Shown one piece after another: positions 9,628 to 16,714 of a stretch of DNA of 64,000 nucleotides. This DNA is from G965197675 sp965197675 (lineage in GTDB: Bacteria > Chloroflexota > Dehalococcoidia > Plut-88900). The notes below the pieces were generated by a model, which did not search any database, had not been told where the DNA came from, and worked only from the letters and a program-made list of their open reading frames with translations. Position 1 is the stretch's first letter; each line of letters begins with the position of its first letter. Both the position numbers and the translations under genes were made by a program. The stretch is taken from positions 930,001 through 994,000 of the forward strand of contig OZ240221.1 in NCBI GenBank assembly GCA_965197675.1, read 5' to 3'.

Positions 9628-10053
9628 TTACTTTTTGGATGGCCGACGCTCCGACTTTCTTTTACCTCCTCCATACGTATCTTCGGGGAACAACTCCTCT
9701 CCTGGCCCCCCACCTTCACCGGCGACAGTGCTCTGGGCCTCTCCACCTGCTTCCATTTTGCGAAGAAACTCTTCGCTCACGAAGAAAGCTCATATACAGA
9801 ACCCATCTCTGGCTATGTCCTCGTGGTGCCGCTCACAGGGACATATCTTCATGCGATCCCGCTCCGGGTCGCCCTCTACTATCATTCAAGGGCAGTATCT
9901 GTACCCGTGCTTTATCTCGTTCTTGGCCAGACCCTTCTGTACCTCTTCCACTATCTCTGAGTCTGGATAGAACTCGTACGACCCCTTCTCCACATACCTC
10001 TCGGACATGCGCTTGGCGCCTTCGAAGGCCTCTTCGAATGTTTTCTTCTTCAC
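9628..10053 (-). CDS. predicted double-selenocysteine ferredoxin:thioredoxin reductase-like protein (catalytic subunit fold)
   Basis: Read through two in-frame TGA codons (9886-9888 and 9790-9792), the minus strand encodes 141 residues from GTG 10053 (AGGGAG Shine-Dalgarno 5 nt upstream) to TAA 9628. The peptide matches the FTR catalytic-subunit family (FeThRed_B): RYCP-U56, then ICPC (Cys71, Cys73), then GFCI-U88-AFFV, with spacings 2-15-2-13-2 as in archaeal and bacterial FTR. In spinach FTR, Cys55, 74, 76 and 85 bind the 4Fe-4S cluster and Cys57 and Cys87 form the redox disulfide; the TGAs fall exactly on the Cys57 and Cys87 positions. Homology is intact up to, between and after the TGAs, so neither is a terminator. 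Each TGA is followed by a hairpin at +14. A Lys/Arg-rich tail ends the protein. Alternative: a pseudogene with two coincident TGC/TGT-to-TGA changes. Confidence 0.85.
9760..9776 (-). promoter_or_regulatory. candidate bacterial SECIS hairpin for the second TGA
   Basis: Starting 14 nt after the TGA at 9790-9792, the mRNA forms a perfect 7-bp stem (GCGAAGA/UCUUCGC) with a GUU loop at +21 to +23. Start and loop offsets equal those of the first hairpin although the primary sequences differ, which supports a shared role in recoding rather than chance. Confidence 0.7.
9853..9872 (-). promoter_or_regulatory. candidate bacterial SECIS hairpin for the first TGA
   Basis: Starting 14 nt after the TGA at 9886-9888, the mRNA can form GCGA/UCGC plus CCC/GGG stems with one bulged A and a GGAGC loop at +21 to +25. 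Bacterial SECIS elements lie immediately downstream of UGA with an apical loop about 16-37 nt away, usually with a G in the loop; position and loop fit. Confidence 0.65.
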
Positions 10054-10204
10054 TTGAACTCCCTGGAAGACTACAGGATTCAGTAGGATTCAGTATATCA
10101 CGTAGTTTGATGCGTCGAATCCCTGTGGGATTCTCGACAAGTTTGATCCCAGAGATCGACCGATTTATAATCTAAATGTCCCCAATTTTATAGATAGACA
10201 TTCT

Positions 10205-10975
10205 ATGAGTCAGAGTAGCATTCAACAATTTGGCAAGCGGGCTGAGGAATACTACAAGAGCCTCTATCATGCTCAAGGCAAGGATCTGCGATTTGTGGTG
10301 GAGCTGGCGGAGCCCCGCAGCGAGCACGTCGTTTTAGACCTTGCCACAGGCGCAGGACACACAGCTTTTGCCGTAGCGGAGTACGCAGGGAGAGTTCTGG
10401 CCAGCGATGTAACACCTCAAATGCTGGAGCAGGCTCGAAGTGCCATACAAGCCAAGAACATCGACAACGTAGAGCTAATGTTGATAGACGCCCACTCTAC
10501 CCCCTTTCTCGATGATAGCCTTGACATAGTCACGTGCAGAGCTGCTCCTCACCACTTCAGAGATATCGATCTTGCCGTACAAGAGGCCTTCCGGGTGGTA
10601 AAGCCCGGGGCATGTCTAGTCATAGTCGATGGCTCCGCTCCAGAAGACCCGGCGCTGCACGAGTTCTTGGACTATTTGGAGAGGCTCCGTGACCCCAGCC
10701 ACAATCGGCGCTACTCGCTATCTCAGTGGCAGGCCTCATTTCAGTCGGCAGGATTCACGGTCGAGCATGCCCATACGGAGAACGACATCTACATCTTCGA
10801 TGACTGGATGAAGGTAGCCGGTGTGGACGACGACCTCAGAAAGAAAGTGGAAGAGGCGATAATAAACGCTACCCCAGAGCAATACGATCACTTCAACTTC
10901 GAGATACGAAATAACCGAGTGGTCTCTATGAGAAACGATCGCGCCGTCATCAAAGGAAGGAAGCCCACTCGATAG
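10205..10975 (+). CDS. class I SAM-dependent methyltransferase (Methyltransf_11/UbiE-like)
   Basis: A 256-residue methyltransferase. Motif I is VLDLATGAGHTAFAVAE (residues about 43-59), the acidic residue after beta-2 is in LASDVTPQML, and motif post-II is IDAHSTPFLDDSLDIVTCR, as in UbiE/MenG-type enzymes. The substrate is not predictable. It is the first gene of a plus-strand run (methyltransferase, cyclase, peroxiredoxin, thiD, moaD, moaE) with short gaps, and it diverges from the selenoprotein gene across a 150-bp spacer that likely holds both promoters. Confidence 0.85.
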   Translation: MSQSSIQQFGKRAEEYYKSLYHAQGKDLRFVVELAEPRSEHVVLDLATGAGHTAFAVAEYAGRVLASDVTPQMLEQARSAIQAKNIDNVELMLIDAHSTPFLDDSLDIVTCRAAPHHFRDIDLAVQEAFRVVKPGACLVIVDGSAPEDPALHEFLDYLERLRDPSHNRRYSLSQWQASFQSAGFTVEHAHTENDIYIFDDWMKVAGVDDDLRKKVEEAIINATPEQYDHFNFEIRNNRVVSMRNDRAVIKGRKPTR

Positions 10976-11002
10976 TGTTGGGTTATCTAGAAGGAGCAGT
11001 CT

Positions 11003-11866
11003 ATGGTGCAAACCGATGTAAACAACTGGGGTAGATGGGGTAGCGATGATCAGATAGGCGCCCTTAATCTGTTGACTCCGGAGGTAGTGCTGAAGGCCAT
11101 CGGCCTAGTGGAGAAGGGCAAAGTATATAGCCTGGCGGTACCCTTGGAAAAAGAGGGGCCTCAATATGCTCACTTACATAAGACCTGGAAGGTAACCCAC
11201 TCGATCATCGGAGACCCGGTAGTGCAGTTCACCGACGATAAGCTAGCCATGGAGAGTCACTCTGGCACCCACATAGACGCGCTGGGGCACGTGTGGGCCG
11301 AGGAGCGGTTCTACAACAATTTTCCCAAAGATGAAGTCTTCAATGCAGCCGTTCTCAAGACGGGAATCGAAAACGTGCGCTCCATGGTAGGGCGCGGAGT
11401 GATGCTGGATGTAGCGGAGTACAGGGGCGTCGACCACATGGGGCCGGGCGAGGTAGTTACGAGTGATGAGCTGGATGATATCGCCGCTGCTCAGGGCATC
11501 GAGATACAGCAGGGAGACGTCGTGTTGATCCGCACGGGGTGGCACACAGTATTTTTCAAGGACCGCACTCTGTGGGATTCCGCCATTCCCGGCCCCGATG
11601 GGTCCCTGGCGTCCTGGCTCAAAGAGAAGGACATATGCGCCCTGGGGGCAGACCAACCCACAGTCGAGGCACGAAAGTCGTTGGCCGATCCCAACCCGTC
11701 GTACCTACACCGCTATGCCCTGCGGGACTTGGGAATATACCTGCTTGAGAACATAGACCTCGAGGAGCTATCCAGGGACAAGGTCTACGAGTTCTTATTC
11801 ATAGGCGCTCCGCTGCGATTGATGTATGCTTCCGGTGCGCCGTGGAACCCGCTGGCCATCGTATAG
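11003..11866 (+). CDS. cyclase-family (kynurenine formamidase-like) metal-dependent hydrolase
   Basis: A 287-residue protein of the cyclase family PF04199. The metal-binding signature HSGTHIDALGH is visible at residues about 88-98, with the later GDVVLIRTGW and GADQPTVE segments typical of the family. Members hydrolyse amide or lactone bonds, for example N-formylkynurenine; the exact substrate is unknown here. A good Shine-Dalgarno (AAGGAG) precedes the ATG, 27 bp after the methyltransferase stop, so the two are probably co-transcribed. Confidence 0.85.
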   Translation: MVQTDVNNWGRWGSDDQIGALNLLTPEVVLKAIGLVEKGKVYSLAVPLEKEGPQYAHLHKTWKVTHSIIGDPVVQFTDDKLAMESHSGTHIDALGHVWAEERFYNNFPKDEVFNAAVLKTGIENVRSMVGRGVMLDVAEYRGVDHMGPGEVVTSDELDDIAAAQGIEIQQGDVVLIRTGWHTVFFKDRTLWDSAIPGPDGSLASWLKEKDICALGADQPTVEARKSLADPNPSYLHRYALRDLGIYLLENIDLEELSRDKVYEFLFIGAPLRLMYASGAPWNPLAIV

Positions 11867-11911
11867 ACCAGTTAAGCTTACTATCTTTATAGCGAAGAGG
11901 AGGAAAGAAAC

Positions 11912-12373
11912 ATGTCCGACGCCATCGTAATAGGACAACAAGCCCCGGACTTCACCCTCAAAAACGAGGAGGGTGAAGCGGTAAGTCTGAAGGATCTCAA
12001 AGGAAAGCCAGTAGTGTTGGTCTTTTATGCTCTGGACTGGTCGCCGGTGTGCCATGGAGAGATGTGCAACTATCGAGATGACTACTCGGAGGTCCAGTCT
12101 AAAGGAGCCACAGTGCTGGGAATAAGCAGAGACAGCATCTTCAGCCATAAGGCATGGAAAGAGAGCCTCGGCCTGGATTACTCCCTCCTGGCCGACATGA
12201 AAGGCGATGTAGCCAAACAGTACGGAGCTTGGAACAATGACTTGGGCCTCTCTGAGCGACTGACGGTGGTCATAGACAGGGACGGTACAGTACGCTACGT
12301 CGACAGAAGCCCCGATCTGAAAACGGCCCGAGACCATAAGAAGGTTTTGGAGGCCCTGAAGTCGACGCAGTAA
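11912..12373 (+). CDS. peroxiredoxin (AhpC/TSA family)
   Basis: A 153-residue thioredoxin-fold peroxidase. The peroxidatic Cys is Cys47 in LDWSPVCHGEMC, with a second Cys at 52 that could form a one-turn disulfide. The usual PxxxT/SxxC motif is present except that the Pro position reads Ala40. A strong Shine-Dalgarno (GAGGAGG) precedes the start. It would reduce peroxides in the cytoplasm using a thiol donor; the nearby FTR-like gene could in principle feed a thioredoxin to it (inference only). Confidence 0.9.
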   Translation: MSDAIVIGQQAPDFTLKNEEGEAVSLKDLKGKPVVLVFYALDWSPVCHGEMCNYRDDYSEVQSKGATVLGISRDSIFSHKAWKESLGLDYSLLADMKGDVAKQYGAWNNDLGLSERLTVVIDRDGTVRYVDRSPDLKTARDHKKVLEALKSTQ

Positions 12374-12424
12374 GAATCCTCGACCAGTCCATTCAGAAGT
12401 TTTTAACCAGGGTCAGCCGTAAAC

Positions 12425-13228
12425 ATGGATATGATAGGCGTTAAAAGGGCAATGACCATCGCCGGTTCCGACTCCGGCGGTGGAGCCGGCATCCAGGCCG
12501 ACCTCAAAACCTTCGCCGCGCTGGGTGTATACGGCACCTCGGTAATTACCGCCGTTACTGCTCAGAACACCCTCAAAGTAACAGGCATCCAGGAGCTATC
12601 CACCAATATAATCGCCTCCCAGATCGATGCTGTTATGGAGGACATAGGCGCCAATGCTGCCAAAACGGGAATGCTGTCCAGCCCTGACATCATCGACGTG
12701 GTGGCCTGTAAGATTGAAGCTCACTCAATTCCCAACCTTGTGGTGGACCCTGTCATGGTGGCCAAGAGCGGCGATCGGCTCTTGAGAGAAGACGCCATCC
12801 AGTCTCTTAGAGATAGGCTTTTGCCTATATCTACCGTGGTTACGCCCAATATTCCAGAAGCGGAGATGTTGGTAGGCCACTCGATAGAGTCGATGGATGA
12901 CATCCACAAAGCTGCAAAAGAGATCGCCTCTATGGGCGCCTCTAACGTGGTTATAAAGGGTGGACATCTGTCCGGCCCCGCAGTAGACCTTCTCTATTAC
13001 GATGGTTTGACCAGGGAATTCGCTCAGCCTCGACTAGAGACCGAGAACACCCACGGTACAGGTTGTACCTTCGCCTCGGCCATTGCCGCTTATCTAGCAC
13101 AAGACAGGGGTGTTGAGCAGGCCGTGTACCACGCTAAAGAGTACGTCACAGAAGCCATAAAGGCAGCCTACCCCGTGGGCTCGGGCCATGGTCCCGTCCA
13201 CCACTTCTACCGCCTTTGGGACAAGTAA
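12425..13228 (+). CDS. thiD: hydroxymethylpyrimidine/phosphomethylpyrimidine kinase
   Basis: A 267-residue ribokinase-fold enzyme of thiamine synthesis that phosphorylates HMP and HMP-P. Signatures: TIAGSDSGGGAGIQADLKTF at the N-terminus, DPVMVAKSGDRLL in the middle, and the ATP/catalytic motif NTHGTGCTFASA near the C-terminus. Length is normal. An internal ATG ten codons downstream (MTIAGSDS) is a possible alternative start. No TPP riboswitch is visible in the 51-bp gap upstream. No other thiamine genes are in the window. Confidence 0.94.
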   Translation: MDMIGVKRAMTIAGSDSGGGAGIQADLKTFAALGVYGTSVITAVTAQNTLKVTGIQELSTNIIASQIDAVMEDIGANAAKTGMLSSPDIIDVVACKIEAHSIPNLVVDPVMVAKSGDRLLREDAIQSLRDRLLPISTVVTPNIPEAEMLVGHSIESMDDIHKAAKEIASMGASNVVIKGGHLSGPAVDLLYYDGLTREFAQPRLETENTHGTGCTFASAIAAYLAQDRGVEQAVYHAKEYVTEAIKAAYPVGSGHGPVHHFYRLWDK

Positions 13229-13302
13229 AGCTGCCGTTAGACTGGCATATATCTGTCGGGTATAATTGGGCAGGAGACTAGTCCGAGCACGGGAGGCGGC
13301 AT

Positions 13303-13554
13303 CTGAAGATCAATGCTCGATTCTTCGCCATGTACAGAGAGAGGACGGGCCGAAGGGAGCAGGAAATAGAGCTGGAGGACGGGGCAACTGCATCTATGTT
13401 GATACAGCATCTCGGGAACCAGTATGGTGGGCCCTTCGCCAGTCCTGATAGTCTGGTCGTGGCCGTAAACGGAGAGTATGTGACGCTGGACCATGTTCTG
13501 GGGGAAGGGGATGAGGTGGCTCTCATCCCCCCTGTGAGTGGAGGCATGGAATGA
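13303..13554 (+). CDS. moaD: MoaD, molybdopterin synthase small subunit, with unusual start and C-terminus
   Basis: The ubiquitin-fold sulfur carrier of molybdopterin synthase. The first beta strand (KINARFFAMYRERTGR) is in frame upstream of the ATG at 13330, and the only plausible initiator giving it is CTG 13303, which sits 6 nt after a GGGAGG Shine-Dalgarno; a TAG closes the frame at 13279 and no ATG, GTG or TTG lies between. The C-terminus reads IPPVSGGME: two residues follow the Gly-Gly that must be terminal for thiocarboxylation. The stop overlaps moaE. About 83 residues from the CTG. Confidence 0.85.
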   Translation: MKINARFFAMYRERTGRREQEIELEDGATASMLIQHLGNQYGGPFASPDSLVVAVNGEYVTLDHVLGEGDEVALIPPVSGGME

Positions 13555-13991
13555 TTGATATCATCGAAAGCCCAATAGAGCCTCAGGAGTTCATCTCCAG
13601 GGTCAACCAGGCCCATAACGGAGCTATTACTGTGTTCATGGGCACTGTGCGAGAGTTCGAGGATGGACGGCATCTGGTCTACATGGAGTACGACGCCTAT
13701 AAGGAGATGGCGGGAAAGAAGATAGCCGAGATAGTCGATGAGGCCAAAAGTCGTTGGAATACCGAGGATATATCAGTGGCACATAGGATCGGGCGTATGG
13801 AGCTTAAGGACATCAGCGTGATAATAGCCGTAGGAACGCCTCATCGACCCGCCGCCTTCGAGGCCTGCCGTTTCATCATCGATCGCATCAAAGAGACGGT
13901 GCCGATCTGGAAGAAAGAGGTCGACCAGGAAGGGCGAGGAGAATGGGTGGAGGGTTGTGTACCTTCAGTGAAAGAGCCCGTAACTCGCTAA
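13551..13991 (+). CDS. moaE: MoaE, molybdopterin synthase large subunit
   Basis: A 146-residue catalytic subunit that inserts sulfur from MoaD thiocarboxylate into precursor Z. Signatures: GAITVFMGTVREFEDGR, VAHRIGRMELKDISV and PIWKKEVDQEGRGEWVEG with the conserved Lys residues. The ATG overlaps the moaD stop (ATGA-type overlap), so translation is coupled. Length is normal. It is the last protein gene before tRNA-Ser and the integrated island. Confidence 0.95.
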   Translation: MIDIIESPIEPQEFISRVNQAHNGAITVFMGTVREFEDGRHLVYMEYDAYKEMAGKKIAEIVDEAKSRWNTEDISVAHRIGRMELKDISVIIAVGTPHRPAAFEACRFIIDRIKETVPIWKKEVDQEGRGEWVEGCVPSVKEPVTR

Positions 13992-14012
13992 CCATTTCTG
14001 AAATAGCATTTC

Positions 14013-14104
14013 GGAGGGATCGCATAGTGGTCTAGTGCGGCCGCCTGCTAAGCGGTTATCCGGGGAGACTTGGATCGTGGGTTCGAATCCCACTCCCTCC
14101 GCCA
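14013..14104 (+). tRNA. tRNA-Ser (anticodon GCT)
   Basis: Acceptor GGAGGGA pairs with TCCCTCC; the anticodon loop CTGCTAA gives GCT (codons AGC/AGU); a long variable arm typical of tRNA-Ser precedes the T arm (GGGTTCGAATCCC); CCA is encoded at 14102-14104. The 3' end is the integration site of the island: the last 19 bases are repeated at 46242-46260. Confidence 0.96.
14086..14104 (+). other. attL core, 19-bp direct repeat in tRNA-Ser 3' end
   Basis: AATCCCACTCCCTCCGCCA at the tRNA 3' end is repeated exactly at 46242-46260. A tyrosine integrase gene starts 148 bp inside. This is the usual layout of an island inserted in a tRNA gene with the tRNA kept intact at the integrase-proximal end. Confidence 0.93.
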
Positions 14105-14220
14105 CTACACATTCCATTCTTGTCCGATATTGTCTCATATCATTCCTCATCCATAGCTAAATGTTGCTCATAGGATACCCAACAGCACCTCATGTTTCCT
14201 TTGGTTTCCCACCTCAAGTG

Positions 14221-14238
14221 TGGTAACATATGTGGGAA
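14221..14238 (+). other. putative integrase arm-type site, left
   Basis: TGGTAACATATGTGGGAA lies just upstream of the integrase start and recurs with one change (TGGTAACAAATGTGGGAA) at 46187-46204, just inside the right attachment core, in the same orientation. Repeated short motifs near both cores are typical of integrase arm-binding sites. Confidence 0.5.
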
Positions 14239-14251
14239 TACATTGTGACGG

Positions 14252-15412
14252 ATGGGGACATATATGACACTATCGGCGACGCGGGTTAAGGCCCTGAAGG
14301 CACCGGGGCGATACTCCGATGGCGGAGGCCTGCACCTGTACATCAGTAAAGCGGGACGCAAGTCATGGGTCCTGCGCATTACCGTCGACGGGCGCCGACG
14401 GGACATCGGCCTGGGCGGATTTCCGTCCGTAAGCCTGGCTCGAGCCCGTGAGAAGGCGGCGGAACACCGGGTCGCCATTGCGGAGGGTCGGGATCCTGTG
14501 GCCGAAAAGCACGCGCCTGCGATGCCTACCTTCAGGGAAGCCGCCTATGCCGTCCATGAGGCGAACAAACCCCGTTGGCGCAATGCCAGGCACATCGCAG
14601 GCTGGATGCAGACTTTAGAGCGTCACGCTATGCCGATGTTGAGCAACATACTCATGGACCGGATAGGCCGCGGGGACGTGCTGCAGGTCCTCACCCCGAT
14701 ATGGACGACCCGACCGGAGACAGCCCGGCGGGTGCGTCAACGGATGAGGGTCGTCTTCCGATGGGCAATGGCGCACAGCTTCATGGAGTCCAATCCAGCG
14801 GGTGAAGCCATCGACGGAGCACTGCCCCCTATGCCGAAGGTGAAGGCACATTTCAGGGCCCTGCCTTATCAGGAAGTCGGGTCGGCACTCGAAACGGTTG
14901 AAGCGTCCCAAGCCTCGATACCCGCCAAGTTGTGCTTCCGATTCCTGGTCCTCACGGCGGCGCGCTCCGGTGAAGGCAGGGGTGCAACCTGGGACGAGAT
15001 CGACCTGCAAAGCCAGATATGGAGGATTCCGTCTGAGCGGATGAAGGCAGGCGTGGAGCACCGGGTACCCCTTAGCGGACAGGCACTCGACCTGCTTGGC
15101 GAAGCATCCGCCCTCCGCGATGACACCAGCTTGGTGTTCCCGTCGCCGCTGAAGCCGGGGGCGCCGATGTCCGACATGACACTGACGAAGGTCCTCCGTT
15201 CCGCCGGCCTGGCGGAACGTGCGACTGTCCACGGGTTCCGCAGCAGCTTCAAGAACTGGACATTGGAGCAAACGGACACGCCCTGGGCTGTCTCAGAGGC
15301 GGCACTTGCCCACAGCCTGGGCAATTCGACCGAGCAGGCTTATGCCAGATCCGATCTATTCAAGCGTCGTCGCACTCTGATGCAGCTGTGGGCAGACTAC
15401 GTGACCGGCTAA
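14252..15412 (+). CDS. int: tyrosine-recombinase integrase (P4-like, DUF4102 N-terminus)
   Basis: A 386-residue integrase. The N-terminal DUF4102 DNA-binding domain reads LKAPGRYSDGGGLHLYI and DIGLGGFPSVSLARAREKA; the C-terminal catalytic domain shows the first Arg in LTAARSGEGRGATWDEID, HGFRSSFKNW with the second Arg, and the His/Trp region ALAHSLGN. The nucleophile Tyr is in EQAYARSDLFKRR. It catalyses insertion and excision at tRNA-Ser. The N-terminal GTG/ATG choice is uncertain; MTLSATRVKALKAPG (14264) would also fit. Confidence 0.94.
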   Translation: MGTYMTLSATRVKALKAPGRYSDGGGLHLYISKAGRKSWVLRITVDGRRRDIGLGGFPSVSLARAREKAAEHRVAIAEGRDPVAEKHAPAMPTFREAAYAVHEANKPRWRNARHIAGWMQTLERHAMPMLSNILMDRIGRGDVLQVLTPIWTTRPETARRVRQRMRVVFRWAMAHSFMESNPAGEAIDGALPPMPKVKAHFRALPYQEVGSALETVEASQASIPAKLCFRFLVLTAARSGEGRGATWDEIDLQSQIWRIPSERMKAGVEHRVPLSGQALDLLGEASALRDDTSLVFPSPLKPGAPMSDMTLTKVLRSAGLAERATVHGFRSSFKNWTLEQTDTPWAVSEAALAHSLGNSTEQAYARSDLFKRRRTLMQLWADYVTG

Positions 15413-15471
15413 CCTCAAGGATGTCGGACCAACCAGTCCAAGCGCGCGGGACCCAGTCATGAAGTCAACAT

Positions 15472-15687
15472 CTAGGCAGCGTTGGACGAGCCAAATTCAC
15501 CCCTCGCCACCGGCCGTGACTCCAACCAGGCCATGATGTCGCTTGCCCTCCACCTGACGGCAGCGGGGCCGACCTTTACGGGCCGAGGGAACTCACCGTC
15601 CTGCATCAGCCGATAGATCGACGAGCGGCTCATGCTCGTGATCTCCTCAACCTGTCGGCGCCTCAGCAATCTGTCATGCATTTTCAT
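15472..15687 (-). CDS. AlpA-family excisionase/regulator
   Basis: A small MerR-like winged helix protein of about 71 residues (MKMHDRLLRRRQVEEITSMS...). The signature LRRRQVEEITSMSRSSIYRL followed by GEFPRPVKVGPAAVRW is the AlpA/phage-CP4-57 regulatory family, which acts as excisionase or integrase regulator on P4-like islands. The longer open frame upstream is GC-driven and not needed. Start at 15687 or 15681; a GAGGTG sequence lies upstream. It faces the integrase convergently. Confidence 0.88.
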   Translation of the reverse strand: MKMHDRLLRRRQVEEITSMSRSSIYRLMQDGEFPRPVKVGPAAVRWRASDIMAWLESRPVARGEFGSSNAA

Positions 15688-15713
15688 CACCTCTTCATGT
15701 CCTCCAATTCGTG

Positions 15714-16337
15714 TCAGCAAAGTACCAGTCTTCCAGGGAGTAGCGTCTTCTCCGGCGGCCTTCTCCACCATGCCGCAGAGGGTTCCGTGGGTGCCCTCGA
15801 TGACCCAGGTGGCGAAGGCTTTGGCCCACCGCCCGGGCTGAGGGCGGACAGAATCTTGTCCCAGATCCTCCCCGGCTGGTGGATGGGGACGACGGCGTAG
15901 AAGTCGCCCCTCTTGCCGTCCTCGGCGAGGGCCAGCATGACCAGCAGGTACGCCAGGTCGGGGTCGAGGTCGGGGTGGTCGACCGCGTGGGGGTATTCCC
16001 ACGAGTACTCCCAGCCGTCGCTGCGCCTCTTCTCCCCGCCCCTGACCAGGTACATGGCGCTTATCCAGTCGCCGGTGTCGGCGTCCCGGACGGCGTAGTA
16101 GAGCTCCACTATCTTCCGATCGAAGACGGGTCGGGCCACGAACTCGCCGCCGCCCTTGCGCTCCACGAACTCCCGGTCTGCATTGACCAGGACGATCTCG
16201 TTGCCGGGCGGGGCCTGGGTCAGGGCGATGTTGCTTGCGGGGATCGCCACCAGCGCCGCCAGGAGCAGCGCGGCGGCCAGGAGCGTCAGCCGCCTGGCTT
16301 TGCCAAAGGACCTTCGGACGGTCGATTGCTGTCCCAC
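15714..16337 (-). CDS. unknown membrane-anchored protein, possibly frameshifted near its 3' end
   Basis: No known domain recognised. Residues about 17-38 form one hydrophobic helix (signal anchor or signal peptide), followed by a soluble domain of about 130 residues (VLVNADREFVERKGG ... YYAVRDADTGDWISAMY ... DFYAVVPIHQPGRIWDKILSAL). From about 15835 the annotated frame becomes Pro/Arg-rich and unstructured, while the neighbouring frame reads a coherent WAKAFATWVIEGTHGTL peptide running toward the AlpA gene. This suggests a frameshift or sequencing indel. A GGAGG-like sequence precedes the start. Function unknown. Confidence 0.5.
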   Translation of the reverse strand: MGQQSTVRRSFGKARRLTLLAAALLLAALVAIPASNIALTQAPPGNEIVLVNADREFVERKGGGEFVARPVFDRKIVELYYAVRDADTGDWISAMYLVRGGEKRRSDGWEYSWEYPHAVDHPDLDPDLAYLLVMLALAEDGKRGDFYAVVPIHQPGRIWDKILSALSPGGGPKPSPPGSSRAPTEPSAAWWRRPPEKTLLPGRLVLC

Positions 16338-16505
16338 TTCTTCGCCTCCTCGCAGGTGGGGTCGGTCTGCCTTCCATCGAGTCTGGGGAGGCGGAGTCCG
16401 CTTGGGAATGGTGCGTGAGGGGACCCCCTGCGCGTGTCCCCCTCATGGGGCCTGCCTATCGGAGGCCCGTTGTGATGTCATGGGGGTGTACAGGGATTTG
16501 CGTCA

Positions 16506-16627
16506 GTTCCCAAAAGGGAAGTCGGGGCTGTTTGCAACGTGAAATAGGCGGAAAGGAGGGGAGTCGGAGCAATGTAGCAAGCAATGTTTAGTCGGGGCGG
16601 TTTCCACGGAGTTCCCAAAAGGGAAGT
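16506..16627. repeat. two copies of a 17-bp hairpin motif
   Basis: GTTCCCAAAAGGGAAGT occurs at 16506-16522 and 16611-16627. Each holds a TTCCC/GGGAA stem with an AAAA loop. Neighbouring GTCGGGGC and GTCGGAGCAA words are also repeated between them. The block lies between the unknown membrane protein and the IS110 transposase and has no gene. Confidence 0.6.
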
Positions 16628-16714
16628 GGGCAAGACAGCCACGTCGGAGCAAGCAATACGGTGGAGGGGCCGGTTTCGGGGGGAGCGAGGCCCCTACAGC
16701 AACCGTGTTGGAAG

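Noticed and set aside
9628..10053. TGA read as tryptophan (genetic-code change) to explain the open frame
   Set aside because: Several genes here end in TGA, and the two TGAs sit only at redox Cys positions, where Trp would destroy the site.
9594..10175. Plus-strand open frame of 193 codons over the FTR-like gene
   Set aside because: Composition is Ser/Pro/Leu-rich without family resemblance, while the opposite strand gives a clear FTR-family match through the TGAs.
13228..13303. Possible riboswitch before moaD or thiD
   Set aside because: The gaps are too short (51 and 75 bp) and lack the TPP or Moco motif words.
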